From: Croceicoccus ponticola
GTDB taxonomy: Bacteria; Pseudomonadota; Alphaproteobacteria; Sphingomonadales; Sphingomonadaceae
Assembly: GCF_004004515.1 (NCBI RefSeq)
Contig: NZ_RXOL01000004.1
Coordinates: 248,001 to 312,000 of the forward strand
Direction: 5' to 3'
Length of the DNA: 64,000 nt
The translations under genes and the position numbers were made by a program. Position 1 is the first letter of the stretch. Each line of letters opens with the position of its first letter. Shown here one piece after another: positions 1-9,277 of the stretch. The notes under the pieces were generated by a model. That model saw only the letters and a program-made list of their open reading frames with translations. It did not search any database and was not told the origin of the DNA.

Positions 1-191
1 ATTTCGGCCGAAATCCCGCTGATCCGCCCCGTGCCGGGCAGCATGGCGGGAAACCAGCCGCTGGACGAAGGAATTGCGATCATGCGGCCCGGAGCGACCG
101 CAGGGATGGCGGTCCGTACGCGGTCGGCCAGCCAGCGCGCCATCGGCGTGGCCGCATCGCCCATCAGGGTCCCGTACAAGAAGAGGCGCAT
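1..191 (-). CDS. Gamma-glutamylcyclotransferase-family protein (5' part only)
   Basis: The reverse strand reads from an ATG at 191 to the window edge without a stop, giving 63 residues starting MRLFLYGTLMGD. The LFLYGTL segment is the N-terminal signature of the gamma-glutamylcyclotransferase/AIG2 fold, which cyclises gamma-glutamyl groups to 5-oxoproline or acts in related amide chemistry. The C-terminal half lies outside the window, including the catalytic Glu expected for the family. The gene lies 35 bp downstream of the HisN-like gene on the same strand and may be co-transcribed with it. The family call rests on one short motif, so the exact activity is open. Confidence 0.7.
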   Translation of the reverse strand, partial: MRLFLYGTLMGDAATPMARWLADRVRTAIPAVAPGRMIAIPSSSGWFPAMLPGTGRISGISAE

Positions 192-226
192 TTCCAGACC
201 TGGGTGGCCGATGGCTTAGTGGGCCG

Positions 227-1009
227 TTAGTGGCGGCAGGCCAGCGCCTCGACCACGTCCTCCAGCCGCGCCGGATCGCCCAGCGCGATGACGTGGCCAT
301 CGCTGTCGGCGTTCAGCGGATCGCCGCTCCAGTCCGCCATCGTTCCGCCCGCGCCTTCGACGACAGGTATCAGCGCGGCAAAGTCGTAAAGCTTCAGCCC
401 CGCCTCGCACACAACGTCGAGCTGCCCCGATGCGAGCATGGCATAGTTGTAGCAGTCTCCGCCCATGACCATCCGTTTGTGGTCGGTCTTGGCGGCGAGA
501 CCCATGAAATGTTCGCCCTGATGATCGTCGAAATAGTGCGGGCCGGTCGTCGCCAGCGTCGCCTGCGACAAATTGCCACAGGGGCGGCAGCGGATTTCCG
601 CTCCGTTGAACAGCGTCGGCAGACCCATCGCGCCCACCCAGCGTTCGCCTGAGATCGGCTGGTCGATCACGCCGATCAGCGGCCAGCCGTCGACCATCAG
701 CGAAATCAGTGTGCCGAATATCGGCCGACCGGCCAGGAAGCCCGCCGTGCCGTCGATCGGGTCCAGCACCCACTGGCGGCTCGCGCCGGGACGCTCGCTG
801 CCGAATTCTTCGCCGATGATGCCGTCCTGGGGCCGTTCGGTGCCAAGGATGGCCCGCATCACCTTCTCCGCCTCGCGATCGGCGATGGTGACGGGTGTCG
901 CATCGCCCTTCCGGACGCTGTCGAGCACGGTGCGGAAATGAGGCCTGATCGCGGCGCCCGCCGCATCGGCAAGGCGCGCGGCTAGCGCGATGTCGTCGGT
1001 GAGGTTCAT
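227..1009 (-). CDS. hisN: Inositol-monophosphatase-family phosphatase, HisN-like
   Basis: A 260-residue protein beginning MNLTDDIALAARLADAAG. It carries the Mg-binding signatures of the inositol monophosphatase superfamily: GEEFG at about residue 72, DPIDGTAGF at about 88-96, and a C-terminal YDFAALIPVVEGAGG block. That block contains the third metal-binding Asp. The overall pattern, with GGDCYNYAMLASGQLDVV before YDFAAL, resembles HisN-type histidinol-phosphate phosphatases, which release phosphate from histidinol phosphate in histidine synthesis. Other family members act on inositol phosphate or PAP, so the substrate is inferred. In-frame codons extend upstream to 1099, but ATG 1009 gives the family-typical N terminus. 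Confidence 0.75.
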   Translation of the reverse strand: MNLTDDIALAARLADAAGAAIRPHFRTVLDSVRKGDATPVTIADREAEKVMRAILGTERPQDGIIGEEFGSERPGASRQWVLDPIDGTAGFLAGRPIFGTLISLMVDGWPLIGVIDQPISGERWVGAMGLPTLFNGAEIRCRPCGNLSQATLATTGPHYFDDHQGEHFMGLAAKTDHKRMVMGGDCYNYAMLASGQLDVVCEAGLKLYDFAALIPVVEGAGGTMADWSGDPLNADSDGHVIALGDPARLEDVVEALACRH

Positions 1010-1115
1010 GACACCGCACTCGCGCGGGTGGCCGCGGCGGTCAAGGGGAAATGGTCGGGGGCCACCCGCCGTACCGCACCGCCGTGCCGCCCCGCGCATT
1101 ATTGCCGTGCGGCGC

Positions 1116-2051
1116 TCAGTCGAACAGGCTTGAAACCGAACTTTCGTCGGCGATACGGCGGATCGCTTCCCCGATCAGGGTAGCGATGGAAAGGACGCGG
1201 ATCTTGTCCGAATCCTTGGCCGCGTCGGTCGGCATGATCGTGTCGGTGATGACCAGTTCGGTCAGCGCCGAATTGGTAACCTTGGCCACCGCGCCGCCCG
1301 AAAGCACGCCGTGGGTGATATAGGCGACGACCGACTTCGCACCCTGATCCAGCAGCGCCTGCGCCGCATTGCACAGCGTACCGCCCGAATCGATGATGTC
1401 GTCAATCAGGATGCAGTGCCGGCCGGCGACGTCGCCAATGATGTTCATAACTTCCGATTCGCCCGGACGGTCGCGACGCTTGTCGACGATGGCCAGCGGA
1501 GCATTGTCCAGCCGCTTGGCCAGCGCGCGGGCGCGGACCACGCCGCCGACGTCGGGCGATACGACCATCAGATCCTGATCGCCGTAGCGCGCCTGAATGT
1601 CCGCAGCCATCGCGGGCGCGGCATAAAGGTTGTCGGTTGGGATATCGAAGAAGCCCTGGATCTGCCCGGCGTGGAGGTCGACCGCCAGCACGCGGTCGGC
1701 GCCGGCGCGGGTGATGATGTCGGCGACCAGCTTGGCCGAGATCGGCGTGCGCGGGCCGGGTTTCCGGTCCTGACGCGCGTATCCGAAATAGGGAATCACC
1801 GCCGTGATGCGCTTGGCCGAAGCACGCTTCAGCGCGTCGATGCCGATCAGCAGTTCCATCAGGTTGTCGTTCGCGGGATAACTGGTTGACTGGATGATGA
1901 AGACATCCTCGCCGCGCACGTTTTCGTGGATCTCGACGAAGATCTCCTCGTCCGCGAAGCGCCGCACGCTCGCATCGGTCAACGACTGTTCGAGGTAGCC
2001 TGCGATGGCGCGCGCCAGCGGCAGGTTGGCGTTGCCCGACATGATCTTCAT
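1116..2051 (-). CDS. prs: Ribose-phosphate pyrophosphokinase (PRPP synthetase)
   Basis: A 311-residue protein, the usual length for class I PRPP synthetases, which make PRPP from ribose 5-phosphate and ATP for nucleotide, His and Trp synthesis. The ATP-binding segment FGYARQDRK sits at about residue 98. The divalent-metal/PRPP-synthetase signature [17 protein letters not shown] sits near 130-146. The PRPP loop [10 protein letters not shown] is near 220. It opens [20 protein letters not shown], typical of the family. It is a cytosolic housekeeping gene in a run of minus-strand genes. Confidence 0.97.
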   Translation of the reverse strand: MKIMSGNANLPLARAIAGYLEQSLTDASVRRFADEEIFVEIHENVRGEDVFIIQSTSYPANDNLMELLIGIDALKRASAKRITAVIPYFGYARQDRKPGPRTPISAKLVADIITRAGADRVLAVDLHAGQIQGFFDIPTDNLYAAPAMAADIQARYGDQDLMVVSPDVGGVVRARALAKRLDNAPLAIVDKRRDRPGESEVMNIIGDVAGRHCILIDDIIDSGGTLCNAAQALLDQGAKSVVAYITHGVLSGGAVAKVTNSALTELVITDTIMPTDAAKDSDKIRVLSIATLIGEAIRRIADESSVSSLFD

Positions 2052-2148
2052 CGCATCACTCCGTTTATCGATGGGCCCGATTCCCCGATGGCAGCGGCCT
2101 TAACGGGGAGTCTCGCGATTGCAACATGCCGAGGCTGGTTTCGGCGGA

Positions 2149-2661
2149 TTATTCCGAAGCGCCCGCATTGCCGCGACTTGCGATGACAGCACGGATGAAA
2201 CGGCCCTTCTCTTCTCGATAGTCGTCCATGTCGCCGCCGTCGCACCGCGCTTTCAGCGCGTTGTAGGCCGCGACTGCAGCTTGGTCGGTAACGAGTGCAC
2301 GGTGGAAATCCAGAAAGAAGTCGTAGTCGCTACCGAACGCGGTCAACAGGATACCGAGCTGAGGATCGCGGTCGTCATCTTTGAAAGAGGCGAAGTCGGC
2401 AGTGCGGATCGTTCCGATATTGGGGTCGAACCGCTCGGCCAGTGCGCGTTCGGCAGTTCCGAATGCCTCTGCCGGCAGGCGCACGATTATGTCGAGGTCG
2501 CCCTTTGTCAGGCATCCTGCAATCGACGTTGCGCCGATATGATGTATTTCCGCCTCCGAAGGCAGGATCGCGCGCAGCAAGGGAACGAGTTCCGCAAAGG
2601 TCGCCTCGGCACGGCGGCGCGCACGGTCGGCATCGGGGGCTAGGACAAAACGCTCTCGCAT
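2149..2661 (-). CDS. GrpB-family nucleotidyltransferase-fold protein
   Basis: A 170-residue protein with IHHIGATSIAGCLTKGDLDIIVRLP at about residues 40-65. The GATS and KGDLD elements are the hallmark of the GrpB (UPF0157) family, a nucleotidyltransferase-like fold, with the Asp pair at the putative metal site. Later it has DPQLGILLTAFGSDYDFFLDFHRAL, also typical of the family. The cellular role of these proteins is not established. It sits between prs and glpX on the same strand, with gaps of about 97 and 30 bp. Confidence 0.85.
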   Translation of the reverse strand: MRERFVLAPDADRARRRAEATFAELVPLLRAILPSEAEIHHIGATSIAGCLTKGDLDIIVRLPAEAFGTAERALAERFDPNIGTIRTADFASFKDDDRDPQLGILLTAFGSDYDFFLDFHRALVTDQAAVAAYNALKARCDGGDMDDYREEKGRFIRAVIASRGNAGASE

Positions 2662-2691
2662 CGCACCGGACCCGCTGCCGGCCCTGCTGTT

Positions 2692-3666
2692 TCAGTCGAC
2701 CTTGTGGTGTTCGCCGCGAACCCAGCGAACCGTGCCCGAAGACGCGCGCATGACGACGCTTTCGGTGGTCATCTTGCCACCCTTCAGATGCTTCACGCCT
2801 GCCAGCAGCGACCCGTCGGTCACGCCCGTTGCGGCGAAGATGCAGTCGCCCTTGGCAAGATCCTTCAGTTCGTAGATCCGGTCGAGATCCTCGATCCCCC
2901 ACTTGCGCGCGCGGGACCGTTCGTCGTCGTTGCGGAAAAGCAGCTTGCCCTGGAACTGCCCGCCGACACAGCGCAATGCGGCGCAGGCCAGCACGCCTTC
3001 AGGTGCGCCGCCCGAACCCATGTAGATGTCGATCGTCGTGTCGGGATTGGTCGTTGCGATCACCCCGGCAACGTCGCCATCGGGGATCAGCACGATCCCG
3101 CAGCCCAGCGAACGCAGTTCGGCGATCAAGTCGGTGTGGCGCGGACGGTCGAGCACGCAGGCGATGATCTGGTCGGGGCGCACACCCTTTGCATCGGCAA
3201 GCGACTTCACATTGTCGCTCGGGCTCTTGCGCAGGTCGATCGTGCCTTCGGGATAGCCGGGACCGATCGCGATCTTTTCCATGTAGACGTCGGGCGCGTT
3301 CAGCAGGCAGCCTTCTTCCGCCGCTGCCAGCACGGCCAGCGCGTTCGGACCGGCCTTGGCGGTGATAGTCGTGCCTTCCAGCGGATCGAGCGCGATGTCG
3401 ATCTTCGGACCCTTGCCCGGTGCGCCGCCGACCTTTTCGCCGATGTACAGCATCGGAGCTTCGTCCCGCTCGCCTTCTCCGATCACGACGGTGCCGTCCA
3501 TGTAGAGATCGTCGAAGGCAATCCGCATGGCTTCGACCGCGGCATGGTCCGCCGCCTTTTCGTCGCCGCGTCCGATGAGGTGCGAAGCCGCGATCGCCGC
3601 CGCTTCGGTCACGCGGACCAATTCGAGGACGAGAACGCGGTCGAGTACGTCGCTTGCTTTAGTCAC
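2692..3666 (-). CDS. glpX: Class II fructose-1,6-bisphosphatase
   Basis: A 324-residue protein with the GlpX metal and substrate motifs: GEGERDEAPMLYIGE at about residues 62-76 and DIALDPLEGTT at about 90-100. The enzyme hydrolyses fructose 1,6-bisphosphate in gluconeogenesis, which suits growth on non-sugar carbon sources. The gene follows hom on the same strand after a 107-bp gap in which I see no strong terminator, so co-transcription is possible. The start is ATG 3666, giving MTKASDVLDRVLVLELVRVTEAAA, as in other alphaproteobacterial GlpX proteins. Confidence 0.96.
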   Translation of the reverse strand: MTKASDVLDRVLVLELVRVTEAAAIAASHLIGRGDEKAADHAAVEAMRIAFDDLYMDGTVVIGEGERDEAPMLYIGEKVGGAPGKGPKIDIALDPLEGTTITAKAGPNALAVLAAAEEGCLLNAPDVYMEKIAIGPGYPEGTIDLRKSPSDNVKSLADAKGVRPDQIIACVLDRPRHTDLIAELRSLGCGIVLIPDGDVAGVIATTNPDTTIDIYMGSGGAPEGVLACAALRCVGGQFQGKLLFRNDDERSRARKWGIEDLDRIYELKDLAKGDCIFAATGVTDGSLLAGVKHLKGGKMTTESVVMRASSGTVRWVRGEHHKVD

Positions 3667-3773
3667 GTGTGGAATTCCCCTGATCGGATTTCGGCGGAGC
3701 CGTAGCGGCGCCCGGCACCCTTGTCGAGCGGACCGGTCAGACGCCTTTCAGCCAGCGCGCCTTCGATAGACGC

Positions 3774-5108
3774 TTATTGTTTCAGGATGTGCATCACCAG
3801 CGGCGGTTCGGTCAGGCTGTCGGATCCGGCCAGCAGGTCAAGCGCCTTCACCACGCAGCCTTCTTCGCCTTCGTGCGTGACCATGGCGACCATGACGGCC
3901 CCGTCCGAGCCCTCGCCCTTCTGGATCAGGCTTTCGATCGAAACCCCGCCGTCGCGCATCGCCGCGGCGAGTTCGGCCAGAACGCCGGGCCGATCCGCGA
4001 CCATGAACCGCAAATAGGCCTTGCCCACGCGGTCACCGGTCTGGGCTGGCACCGTCGCATCCAGTTCTCCTACGGGGATCGAGAATGCAGGATCGATCTC
4101 GTTCTCGCTTTCCCAATGGCGCGCGATGTCGATGATGTCGGCCACGACCGCGCTTGCGGTCGGACCGTCCCCCGCGCCCGCGCCCTGAAACAAGAGGCGA
4201 CCGGAAAAGTTGCCCTCTGCCACGACCGCGTTGGTCGCGCCGTCGACATGGGCGAGCGGGTGGTTCTTTGGCACCAGATAGGGGTGAACGCGCTGGAACA
4301 GGCGCTTTTTCCCGTCCTCGCTGCCCTCGACCCGCGCCATGCCGATCAGGCGGATGACATAGCCCAGCGATTCGGCCTGAGCGATGTCGGCGGCCAGCAC
4401 CCGGCGAATGCCGACAGCGTCGACCGAGGAAAAATCGAGCTGCGTACCGAACGCGATGCTGGCGAGGATCGAAAGCTTGTGCGCTGCGTCGATGCCGTCG
4501 ATGTCGAACGTCGGATCGGCTTCGGCAAAGCCCATGGCCTGTGCTTCGGAAAGGACATCGGCAAAATCGCGTCCGGTATCTTCCATCGTCGACAGGATGT
4601 AATTGCAGGTGCCGTTGAGGATGCCGTAGACGCGCTCGATCTCGTTCGCGGCGGCTCCTTCGCGCAGGCCCTTGATGACCGGAATGCCGCCCGCGACCGC
4701 GGCTTCGAACCGCATCGGCACGCCCGCACTTTCGGCCACCCGCGCTAGGCCCAGTCCATGGTGCGCGATCATGGCCTTGTTCGCGGTGACGAAAGCTTTG
4801 CCGTCGGCAATGGCCTTGCGCGCCAGAGTTAGCGCCGGGCCGTCGGACCCGCCGACAAGCTCGACCACGACATCGACATCGTCTCGCGCGGAAAGCGCGG
4901 TCATGTCGTCTTCCCACGCATAAGGTGTCAGGTCGACGCCGCGATCCTTGCCGCGATCGCGCGCGCTTACGGCGACGATTCGCAAGGGGCGACCGCAACG
5001 ACGCTCGATCAGGGCGGCATTGGTCTCGATCAGGCGGATAACGCCTGCGCCCACGGTTCCAAGGCCCGCCAAAGCCAGGCGGAGTGGCTGTTTGGTCGTT
5101 TCGCTCAC
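3774..5108 (-). CDS. hom: Homoserine dehydrogenase
   Basis: A 444-residue protein from a GTG start at 5108. It has an N-terminal dinucleotide-binding motif (LALAGLGTVGAGV), the catalytic homoserine dehydrogenase core (TANKAMIAHHG, GGIPVIKGLREG, GILNGTCNYIL), and a C-terminal ACT regulatory domain at RFMVADRPGVLAELAAAMRDGG. It reduces aspartate semialdehyde to homoserine for Thr/Met synthesis; the ACT domain suggests threonine feedback. The frame is open for 17 more codons upstream. GTG 5108 is preferred because it places the Rossmann motif where the family has it. The upstream AAAGAGACG is only a weak ribosome-binding site. Confidence 0.95.
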   Translation of the reverse strand: MSETTKQPLRLALAGLGTVGAGVIRLIETNAALIERRCGRPLRIVAVSARDRGKDRGVDLTPYAWEDDMTALSARDDVDVVVELVGGSDGPALTLARKAIADGKAFVTANKAMIAHHGLGLARVAESAGVPMRFEAAVAGGIPVIKGLREGAAANEIERVYGILNGTCNYILSTMEDTGRDFADVLSEAQAMGFAEADPTFDIDGIDAAHKLSILASIAFGTQLDFSSVDAVGIRRVLAADIAQAESLGYVIRLIGMARVEGSEDGKKRLFQRVHPYLVPKNHPLAHVDGATNAVVAEGNFSGRLLFQGAGAGDGPTASAVVADIIDIARHWESENEIDPAFSIPVGELDATVPAQTGDRVGKAYLRFMVADRPGVLAELAAAMRDGGVSIESLIQKGEGSDGAVMVAMVTHEGEEGCVVKALDLLAGSDSLTEPPLVMHILKQ

Positions 5109-5210
5109 TGGTCTCGTCTCTTTGCTATTCCCGCGCCCGTTAGGCGAGCCGGGCGGCAAAGGCCAGAGCCAAGCGTAAGGTTTGGGCAGGTGCGATTACC
5201 TGCTCCAATG

Positions 5211-6107
5211 TCAGTAAACCCGCTGACGACCGCACGGACCCAGTTGCCGCATGACCAGTGCATAGTCCCGTGCCGCCGCCTGTCTCAGCGCAGAATCGGA
5301 CGCGATCTGCGCCGATGCGGGAAGCTGTGCCGGAAGCGTGCAGGCCAGGCGATACCAGGCCAGCGAATCCGGTGCCGGCGGCGCAGCGTCGGGATTGACC
5401 AGTTCGCCGGTCGAAAGCCCCCAGCGGACCGGCTCGCTCGGACTACGAAGCACGGTGATCGACGCAGATTCGCCCTTGGCGGTTTTCAGGAAGATCTGGG
5501 TCTCGCCCTCACCGGCAAGGTTGCCCGGCGTGTGATAGGCATCGCGAACCCCGGTCACTTGTGGCGCGGCATCGAGAGCAGCCAATTCTGCCAGCAGCGA
5601 GCGGAGCCGCGCTTCACCGATCAGCCCGATTGCAACTTGCGCATCGGGGGCGACAAGCTGGAGCTCTGCCGGCTGCCCCGCTACCGGGCGCGCAAAAACA
5701 ACCATCGTCTGCTTCTTCAACTTGGGCATGCGCCCGTCGGGGTCCAGCTTCACGTCCGCAAGATATTTCACCTTGCCCCCGATCGCAGCGCGGCCCGACA
5801 ACAATGCCTTGGTATCTGCTTCCACATATGTGCGGACCCAGCCTGCACGGACCGGGCCGGTGCGTTCGGGATCTACTTTCGACGCCTTCTTCACTTGGAC
5901 GACGACGACCATGGGTGCCGAAGTCACAAGATCGGCCAGGTCGGCGTAAGCCAAGAGCGGGCGCGATGCCAGGTCCCGCGAATCGGCAGCGGGGACTTGC
6001 GCCGCAACGGCAAACGCTGCGGTGCTCAATGCCCCTATACAAAGCGATAGGCAGCCGACGGCCATGCGAAGGGTACGTTTGCTCATCTTTTGCTCAAATC
6101 CAATCAT
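5211..6107 (-). CDS. Secreted or periplasmic protein of unknown function
   Basis: A 298-residue protein from ATG 6107, preceded by AAGG seven bases upstream. Residues about 1-38 form a signal peptide: positive MSKRTLR, the hydrophobic stretch MAVGCLSLCIGALSTAAFAVAA, then an AxA-type cleavage site. The mature part is soluble with no recognised catalytic motif. It mentions no cofactor signature, and its two C-terminal Cys residues could form a disulfide. I do not recognise the family, although such proteins look conserved among sphingomonads. The next in-frame ATG (6086) is an alternative start. It lies about 100 bp upstream of hom on the same strand. Confidence 0.7.
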   Translation of the reverse strand: MIGFEQKMSKRTLRMAVGCLSLCIGALSTAAFAVAAQVPAADSRDLASRPLLAYADLADLVTSAPMVVVVQVKKASKVDPERTGPVRAGWVRTYVEADTKALLSGRAAIGGKVKYLADVKLDPDGRMPKLKKQTMVVFARPVAGQPAELQLVAPDAQVAIGLIGEARLRSLLAELAALDAAPQVTGVRDAYHTPGNLAGEGETQIFLKTAKGESASITVLRSPSEPVRWGLSTGELVNPDAAPPAPDSLAWYRLACTLPAQLPASAQIASDSALRQAAARDYALVMRQLGPCGRQRVY

Positions 6108-6488
6108 CTCATTGCCTTGCACGCCACCCGGACTCGCCTTCGCGCCGTATCCACTGGCAAAAGGGCACGAGCATCGTAATGCCATCAACGTTATCGATGG
6201 TGAATTGGTCCTTAATCGACAAAGGAATTGCGTGGTGGGTTCTTCGGCGCTAACAATCCCAAAAAAAGGGGCTGGGCACGATCCGGCTTAAGTTCGAGTG
6301 CGTGTTCAACGGTTGCGAAATCTTCGATGTGAGGTCGATGGCAGCCGGTAGCAGGTACCCCGGAGGATAATTCCGGCAGGGTGGAATTCTATGGGGCGCA
6401 CGGTATGGTAGGAGACTGCCGTTCCGTGCGATAGTCGGGTGTGCCCAAGTGGCGATCCTTTGTAAGTTTTTTGGAGTGAACCGTCTGA
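6108..6488. other. 381-bp divergent intergenic region (secreted protein / tonB)
   Basis: This gap separates the minus-strand secreted-protein gene from the plus-strand tonB operon and must hold promoters for both. I see no convincing -35/-10 pair. A short inverted repeat, CCGGA-N7-TCCGG, lies at 6360-6376. A GGAG about ten bases before the tonB ATG is the likely ribosome-binding site. No credible coding frame or RNA gene was found here. Confidence 0.5.
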
Positions 6489-7151
6489 ATGGCCTACGCT
6501 GACCAACAGATGAGCGGTAACAAGATTGTCGCGATAATTGTCGTCGCGCTGATCCATATCGCGCTTGTCTATGCTCTCGTCACTGGACTCGCCTATGAGG
6601 CTATCCAAAAGGTGAAAGAGACGGTGACCGCGGTTAATATCTCGGAGCCACCGCCACCGCCACCGCCACCGCCGCCTCCGCCGCCGGAAGATATGCCGAT
6701 CCAGCCGCCGCCGCCAGTGGCACCGCCGCCGATGGTTCAGATCACGCGCCCCGCGCCTCAGATCCAGACCATCCCGACGATTCCGCCGCCGTCGCCGCCT
6801 GCAGTGCGTATTCCGCCTCCGGTCGCAGCACCGCCGCCGCCCAAGCCCGTATCGAAGGCTCGTGGCGTCGCACCTGACGGCCAGAGTCGTTGGGCCGCTC
6901 GGATTCAGGAAAACTACCCGAGCCGCGCGCTTCGCAACGAAGAAGAAGGCCGCGTTGGCGTTCGCGTCACCATCGGTCCTGACGGCAAAGTCAGCGCCTG
7001 CTCAGTCACGAGTTCTAGCGGCTCGGCTTCGCTGGACGAAGGTGCATGCGACGGTATGCGCCGTTACTCGAAGTTCAAGCCTGCGCTTGACGATGCCGGT
7101 AACCCGACGTCGGCAAGCTGGAGCACCACAATCGTTTACCAGCTCAACTGA
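6489..7151 (+). CDS. tonB: TonB energy-transducing protein
   Basis: A 220-residue protein. Residues about 12-33 (VAIIVVALIHIALVYALVTGLA) form the single N-terminal membrane anchor, including the conserved His that contacts ExbB/ExbD. It is followed by a long Pro-rich periplasmic spacer (about 55-125, with a run of a dozen prolines). The C-terminal TonB domain follows (about 130-220), with YPSRALRNEEEGRVGVRVTIGPDGKV and a C-terminal SWSTTIVYQLN. It couples the proton gradient to TonB-dependent receptors in the outer membrane. It leads the exbB-exbD-exbD operon and could energise the three receptors encoded 23-47 kb downstream. Confidence 0.95.
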   Translation: MAYADQQMSGNKIVAIIVVALIHIALVYALVTGLAYEAIQKVKETVTAVNISEPPPPPPPPPPPPPEDMPIQPPPPVAPPPMVQITRPAPQIQTIPTIPPPSPPAVRIPPPVAAPPPPKPVSKARGVAPDGQSRWAARIQENYPSRALRNEEEGRVGVRVTIGPDGKVSACSVTSSSGSASLDEGACDGMRRYSKFKPALDDAGNPTSASWSTTIVYQLN

Positions 7152-7234
7152 TCAAAGGCCGGGCACCCATTCGGGCGTCCGGCCTCACCCCTCCTTGAAA
7201 CCGACAAATTAGTTTGATTGAAGGATATCCCGTA

Positions 7235-8008
7235 ATGCTCATCGAAATCATGGCCGTGGCTGCCGAAGCCGCTCCGCAGAACAAGTTCGGCTTCGCTGAA
7301 GCTCTCGAACAGGGCGGTTTCATTGCTTATGCAACCGTCATCATCCTCGGCATTATGTCGTTCGGATCGTTCTACATCCTGTTCACGAAGTTCTTCGAAC
7401 AGGGCAAGATCATGCGTCAGGGCCGCGAAGTGCGCTCCAACTTCTGGCGTGCCAACTCGCTGCGCGAAGGCGCCGGCAAGCTGGAAAAGAACTCGGCTTA
7501 CCGCCAGATAGTCGACGACGGCATCGCCGCCGAAGAACAGCACGCCAAGATGACCGACAGCCTCGAAGCTCATGACTGGCTGCACGGTTCGCTCGCGCGT
7601 TCGGAAGCCACGATCAACGCCAAGCTTGCAGGCGGTCTGCCGTTCCTCGCAACGGTCGGCGCAACCGCACCGTTCATCGGCCTGTTCGGCACCGTGGTCG
7701 GCATCTACCGCGCTCTGATCGCAATCGGCATCGCCGGTTCGGCCTCGATCGACAAGGTCGCAGGTCCGGTCGGTGAAGCACTCATCATGACTGCGCTGGG
7801 CCTGCTCGTCGCCGTTCCGGCCGTGCTCGCCTACAACTACCTTCAGGCACGCAACAAGCGTATCGCAGAGCACCTGAGCGGGTTCTCGACGGACGTGCTG
7901 GCCAACATCAACTCGGGCGGCACCGTGAAGCCGGCCATCGTTGCTGCAGCTGCTGCCAAGAAGCCTGCCCCGGCGACGACCGCCGCCGGCGTGCAGGTCA
8001 AGAAGTAA
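7235..8008 (+). CDS. exbB: ExbB-type proton channel subunit (MotA/TolQ/ExbB family)
   Basis: A 257-residue inner-membrane protein from ATG 7235, preceded by AAGGA nine bases upstream. Three hydrophobic segments are visible: about residues 25-45 (FIAYATVIILGIMSFGSFYILF), 128-150 (LPFLATVGATAPFIGLFGTVVGIY) and 172-195 (ALIMTALGLLVAVPAVLAYNYL). These are the ExbB topology, and the GATAPFIGLFGTVVGIY signature is diagnostic. It forms the pentameric channel around the ExbD dimer and transmits proton flux to TonB. An in-frame TTG at 7214 extends the frame but lacks a good ribosome-binding site. Second gene of the operon. Confidence 0.95.
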   Translation: MLIEIMAVAAEAAPQNKFGFAEALEQGGFIAYATVIILGIMSFGSFYILFTKFFEQGKIMRQGREVRSNFWRANSLREGAGKLEKNSAYRQIVDDGIAAEEQHAKMTDSLEAHDWLHGSLARSEATINAKLAGGLPFLATVGATAPFIGLFGTVVGIYRALIAIGIAGSASIDKVAGPVGEALIMTALGLLVAVPAVLAYNYLQARNKRIAEHLSGFSTDVLANINSGGTVKPAIVAAAAAKKPAPATTAAGVQVKK

Positions 8009-8134
8009 GAGCGAACCGGCGTCGCGGCCGTCCTGGTCGCGACGTCGAACGCCGCCGCGACTGTCGCGTCGGCTTGGCCGTCCCCGCAGCGGATGGCCGA
8101 ACGCTCAAGAGCAAGTACGAGATAGGATGAGATA

Positions 8135-8665
8135 ATGGCGATATCTGCGGGACCCGGCGGCGCTGAAACGCCGATGTCGGACATCAATACCACGCCACTC
8201 GTCGACGTGATGCTGGTGCTGCTGATCATCTTTCTGATCGCGATTCCCATCGCGATTCAGTCGATCGAGCAGATGAAGTTACCGATCCTCGTGTCCGAGG
8301 AATCCAAGGACAAGGTCGAGAACCTCATGGTTTCGGTCACTTCGACCGATGCCAACGGCGTCAGCCCCGGCGAACAGGGCTACCAAGGCGCGGCCCGCAA
8401 TGGCGAATGCCGCATCTACATCAATGCGACCCCGGTCGATTCGACCGAGCTGAACAAGCGTGCTTTCGAACGCCTCGACGCGATCGTGCAGCGCGAAGGT
8501 GGCATCGAAGCCATCGCGGAAGACCCGGAAAAGATTCCCCAGGTCCACATCCGCGGTGACATCAACGCCCCTTGGAAATGCGTGGCCGGTGCGATCTATC
8601 AGATCCAAACGGCTGGCTTCCCGACGGTCGGCTTCATTTCGAACCCGGTCGATCCCAACGGCTGA
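8135..8665 (+). CDS. exbD: ExbD biopolymer transport protein, first copy
   Basis: A 176-residue protein with MSDINTTPLVDVMLVLLIIFLIAIPIAI at about residues 12-39, the ExbD/TolR membrane helix with the conserved proton-carrying Asp (NTTPLVDVMLVLL). A periplasmic domain follows. It is longer than the second copy, with an insert around residues 65-100 containing a Cys (NGECRIYINATPVDS). It belongs to the TonB complex stator. It lies 126 bp downstream of exbB. Confidence 0.94.
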   Translation: MAISAGPGGAETPMSDINTTPLVDVMLVLLIIFLIAIPIAIQSIEQMKLPILVSEESKDKVENLMVSVTSTDANGVSPGEQGYQGAARNGECRIYINATPVDSTELNKRAFERLDAIVQREGGIEAIAEDPEKIPQVHIRGDINAPWKCVAGAIYQIQTAGFPTVGFISNPVDPNG

Positions 8666-8696
8666 CCGCCGCTTAGATATTTAAAGGAGACATTCC

Positions 8697-9164
8697 ATGG
8701 CAATGTCAGGCGGCAAAGATGATGGCGCCCCGATGATGGAGATGAACACGACGCCGTTGATCGACGTCATGCTCGTGCTTCTCATCATGTTCATCATTAC
8801 CATTCCGGTTGCGACGCACGCCGTGAATATCGATCTTCCGGCTCCTTCCGAGGTGCCTCAGAACGTTGATATGAACCCGATCAAGAACAAGGTCATTCTT
8901 ACGCAGGATGACCTGATCCTCTGGAACGGAACCCCGTTGAACCAGAACCAGTTCGTCGCGACTCTCCAGCAATCGCTGGCGCTTCCCGTCGAACCGGAAC
9001 TGCAGTTCCAGCCCGACGAATTCGCGAGCTACGAGCTGTCGGCGCAGGTGCTGCGGATCATCAAGGGTTCGGGCGCGACCAAGTTCGGCTTCGTGGGGAA
9101 TGAACAGTACCGAGATTTCGGTTCTGGCCCCAAGGATGTGAACGCGACGACCCGGGTCCCCTGA
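8697..9164 (+). CDS. exbD: ExbD biopolymer transport protein, second copy
   Basis: A 155-residue ExbD/TolR protein with MNTTPLIDVMLVLLIMFIITIPVATHAVNIDLP at about residues 14-46. It keeps the same intramembrane Asp as the first copy. The start ATG 8697 follows a strong AAAGGAGA. The two ExbD proteins differ clearly in the periplasmic part and could form a heterodimer or serve different TonB proteins. Two exbD genes after exbB is a common arrangement in Sphingomonadales and Xanthomonadales. Confidence 0.94.
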   Translation: MAMSGGKDDGAPMMEMNTTPLIDVMLVLLIMFIITIPVATHAVNIDLPAPSEVPQNVDMNPIKNKVILTQDDLILWNGTPLNQNQFVATLQQSLALPVEPELQFQPDEFASYELSAQVLRIIKGSGATKFGFVGNEQYRDFGSGPKDVNATTRVP

Positions 9165-9190
9165 TCGGGGGCAACCGAGTAAGAATGCGA

Positions 9191-9218
9191 AAGGGCGGGC
9201 CGCAAGGTCCGCCCTTTT
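9191..9218. terminator. Intrinsic terminator after tonB-exbB-exbD-exbD
   Basis: Inverted repeat AAGGGCGGGCC, loop GCAA, GGTCCGCCCTT (one G-T wobble), followed by TTCG. It sits 27 bp after the second exbD stop and before the convergent helicase gene, so it probably ends the tonB operon. Confidence 0.65.
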
Positions 9219-9277
9219 CGTTTGGACCATGGCGTGGTCAGCTGGACAGCCGCCGCGCCCAACTCCGGCGATCAGTC

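Noticed and set aside
216-1019. A second minus-strand frame over the HisN-like gene
   Set aside because: It is rich in Arg and His with no family signature, while the other frame gives DPIDGT and GEEFG motifs.
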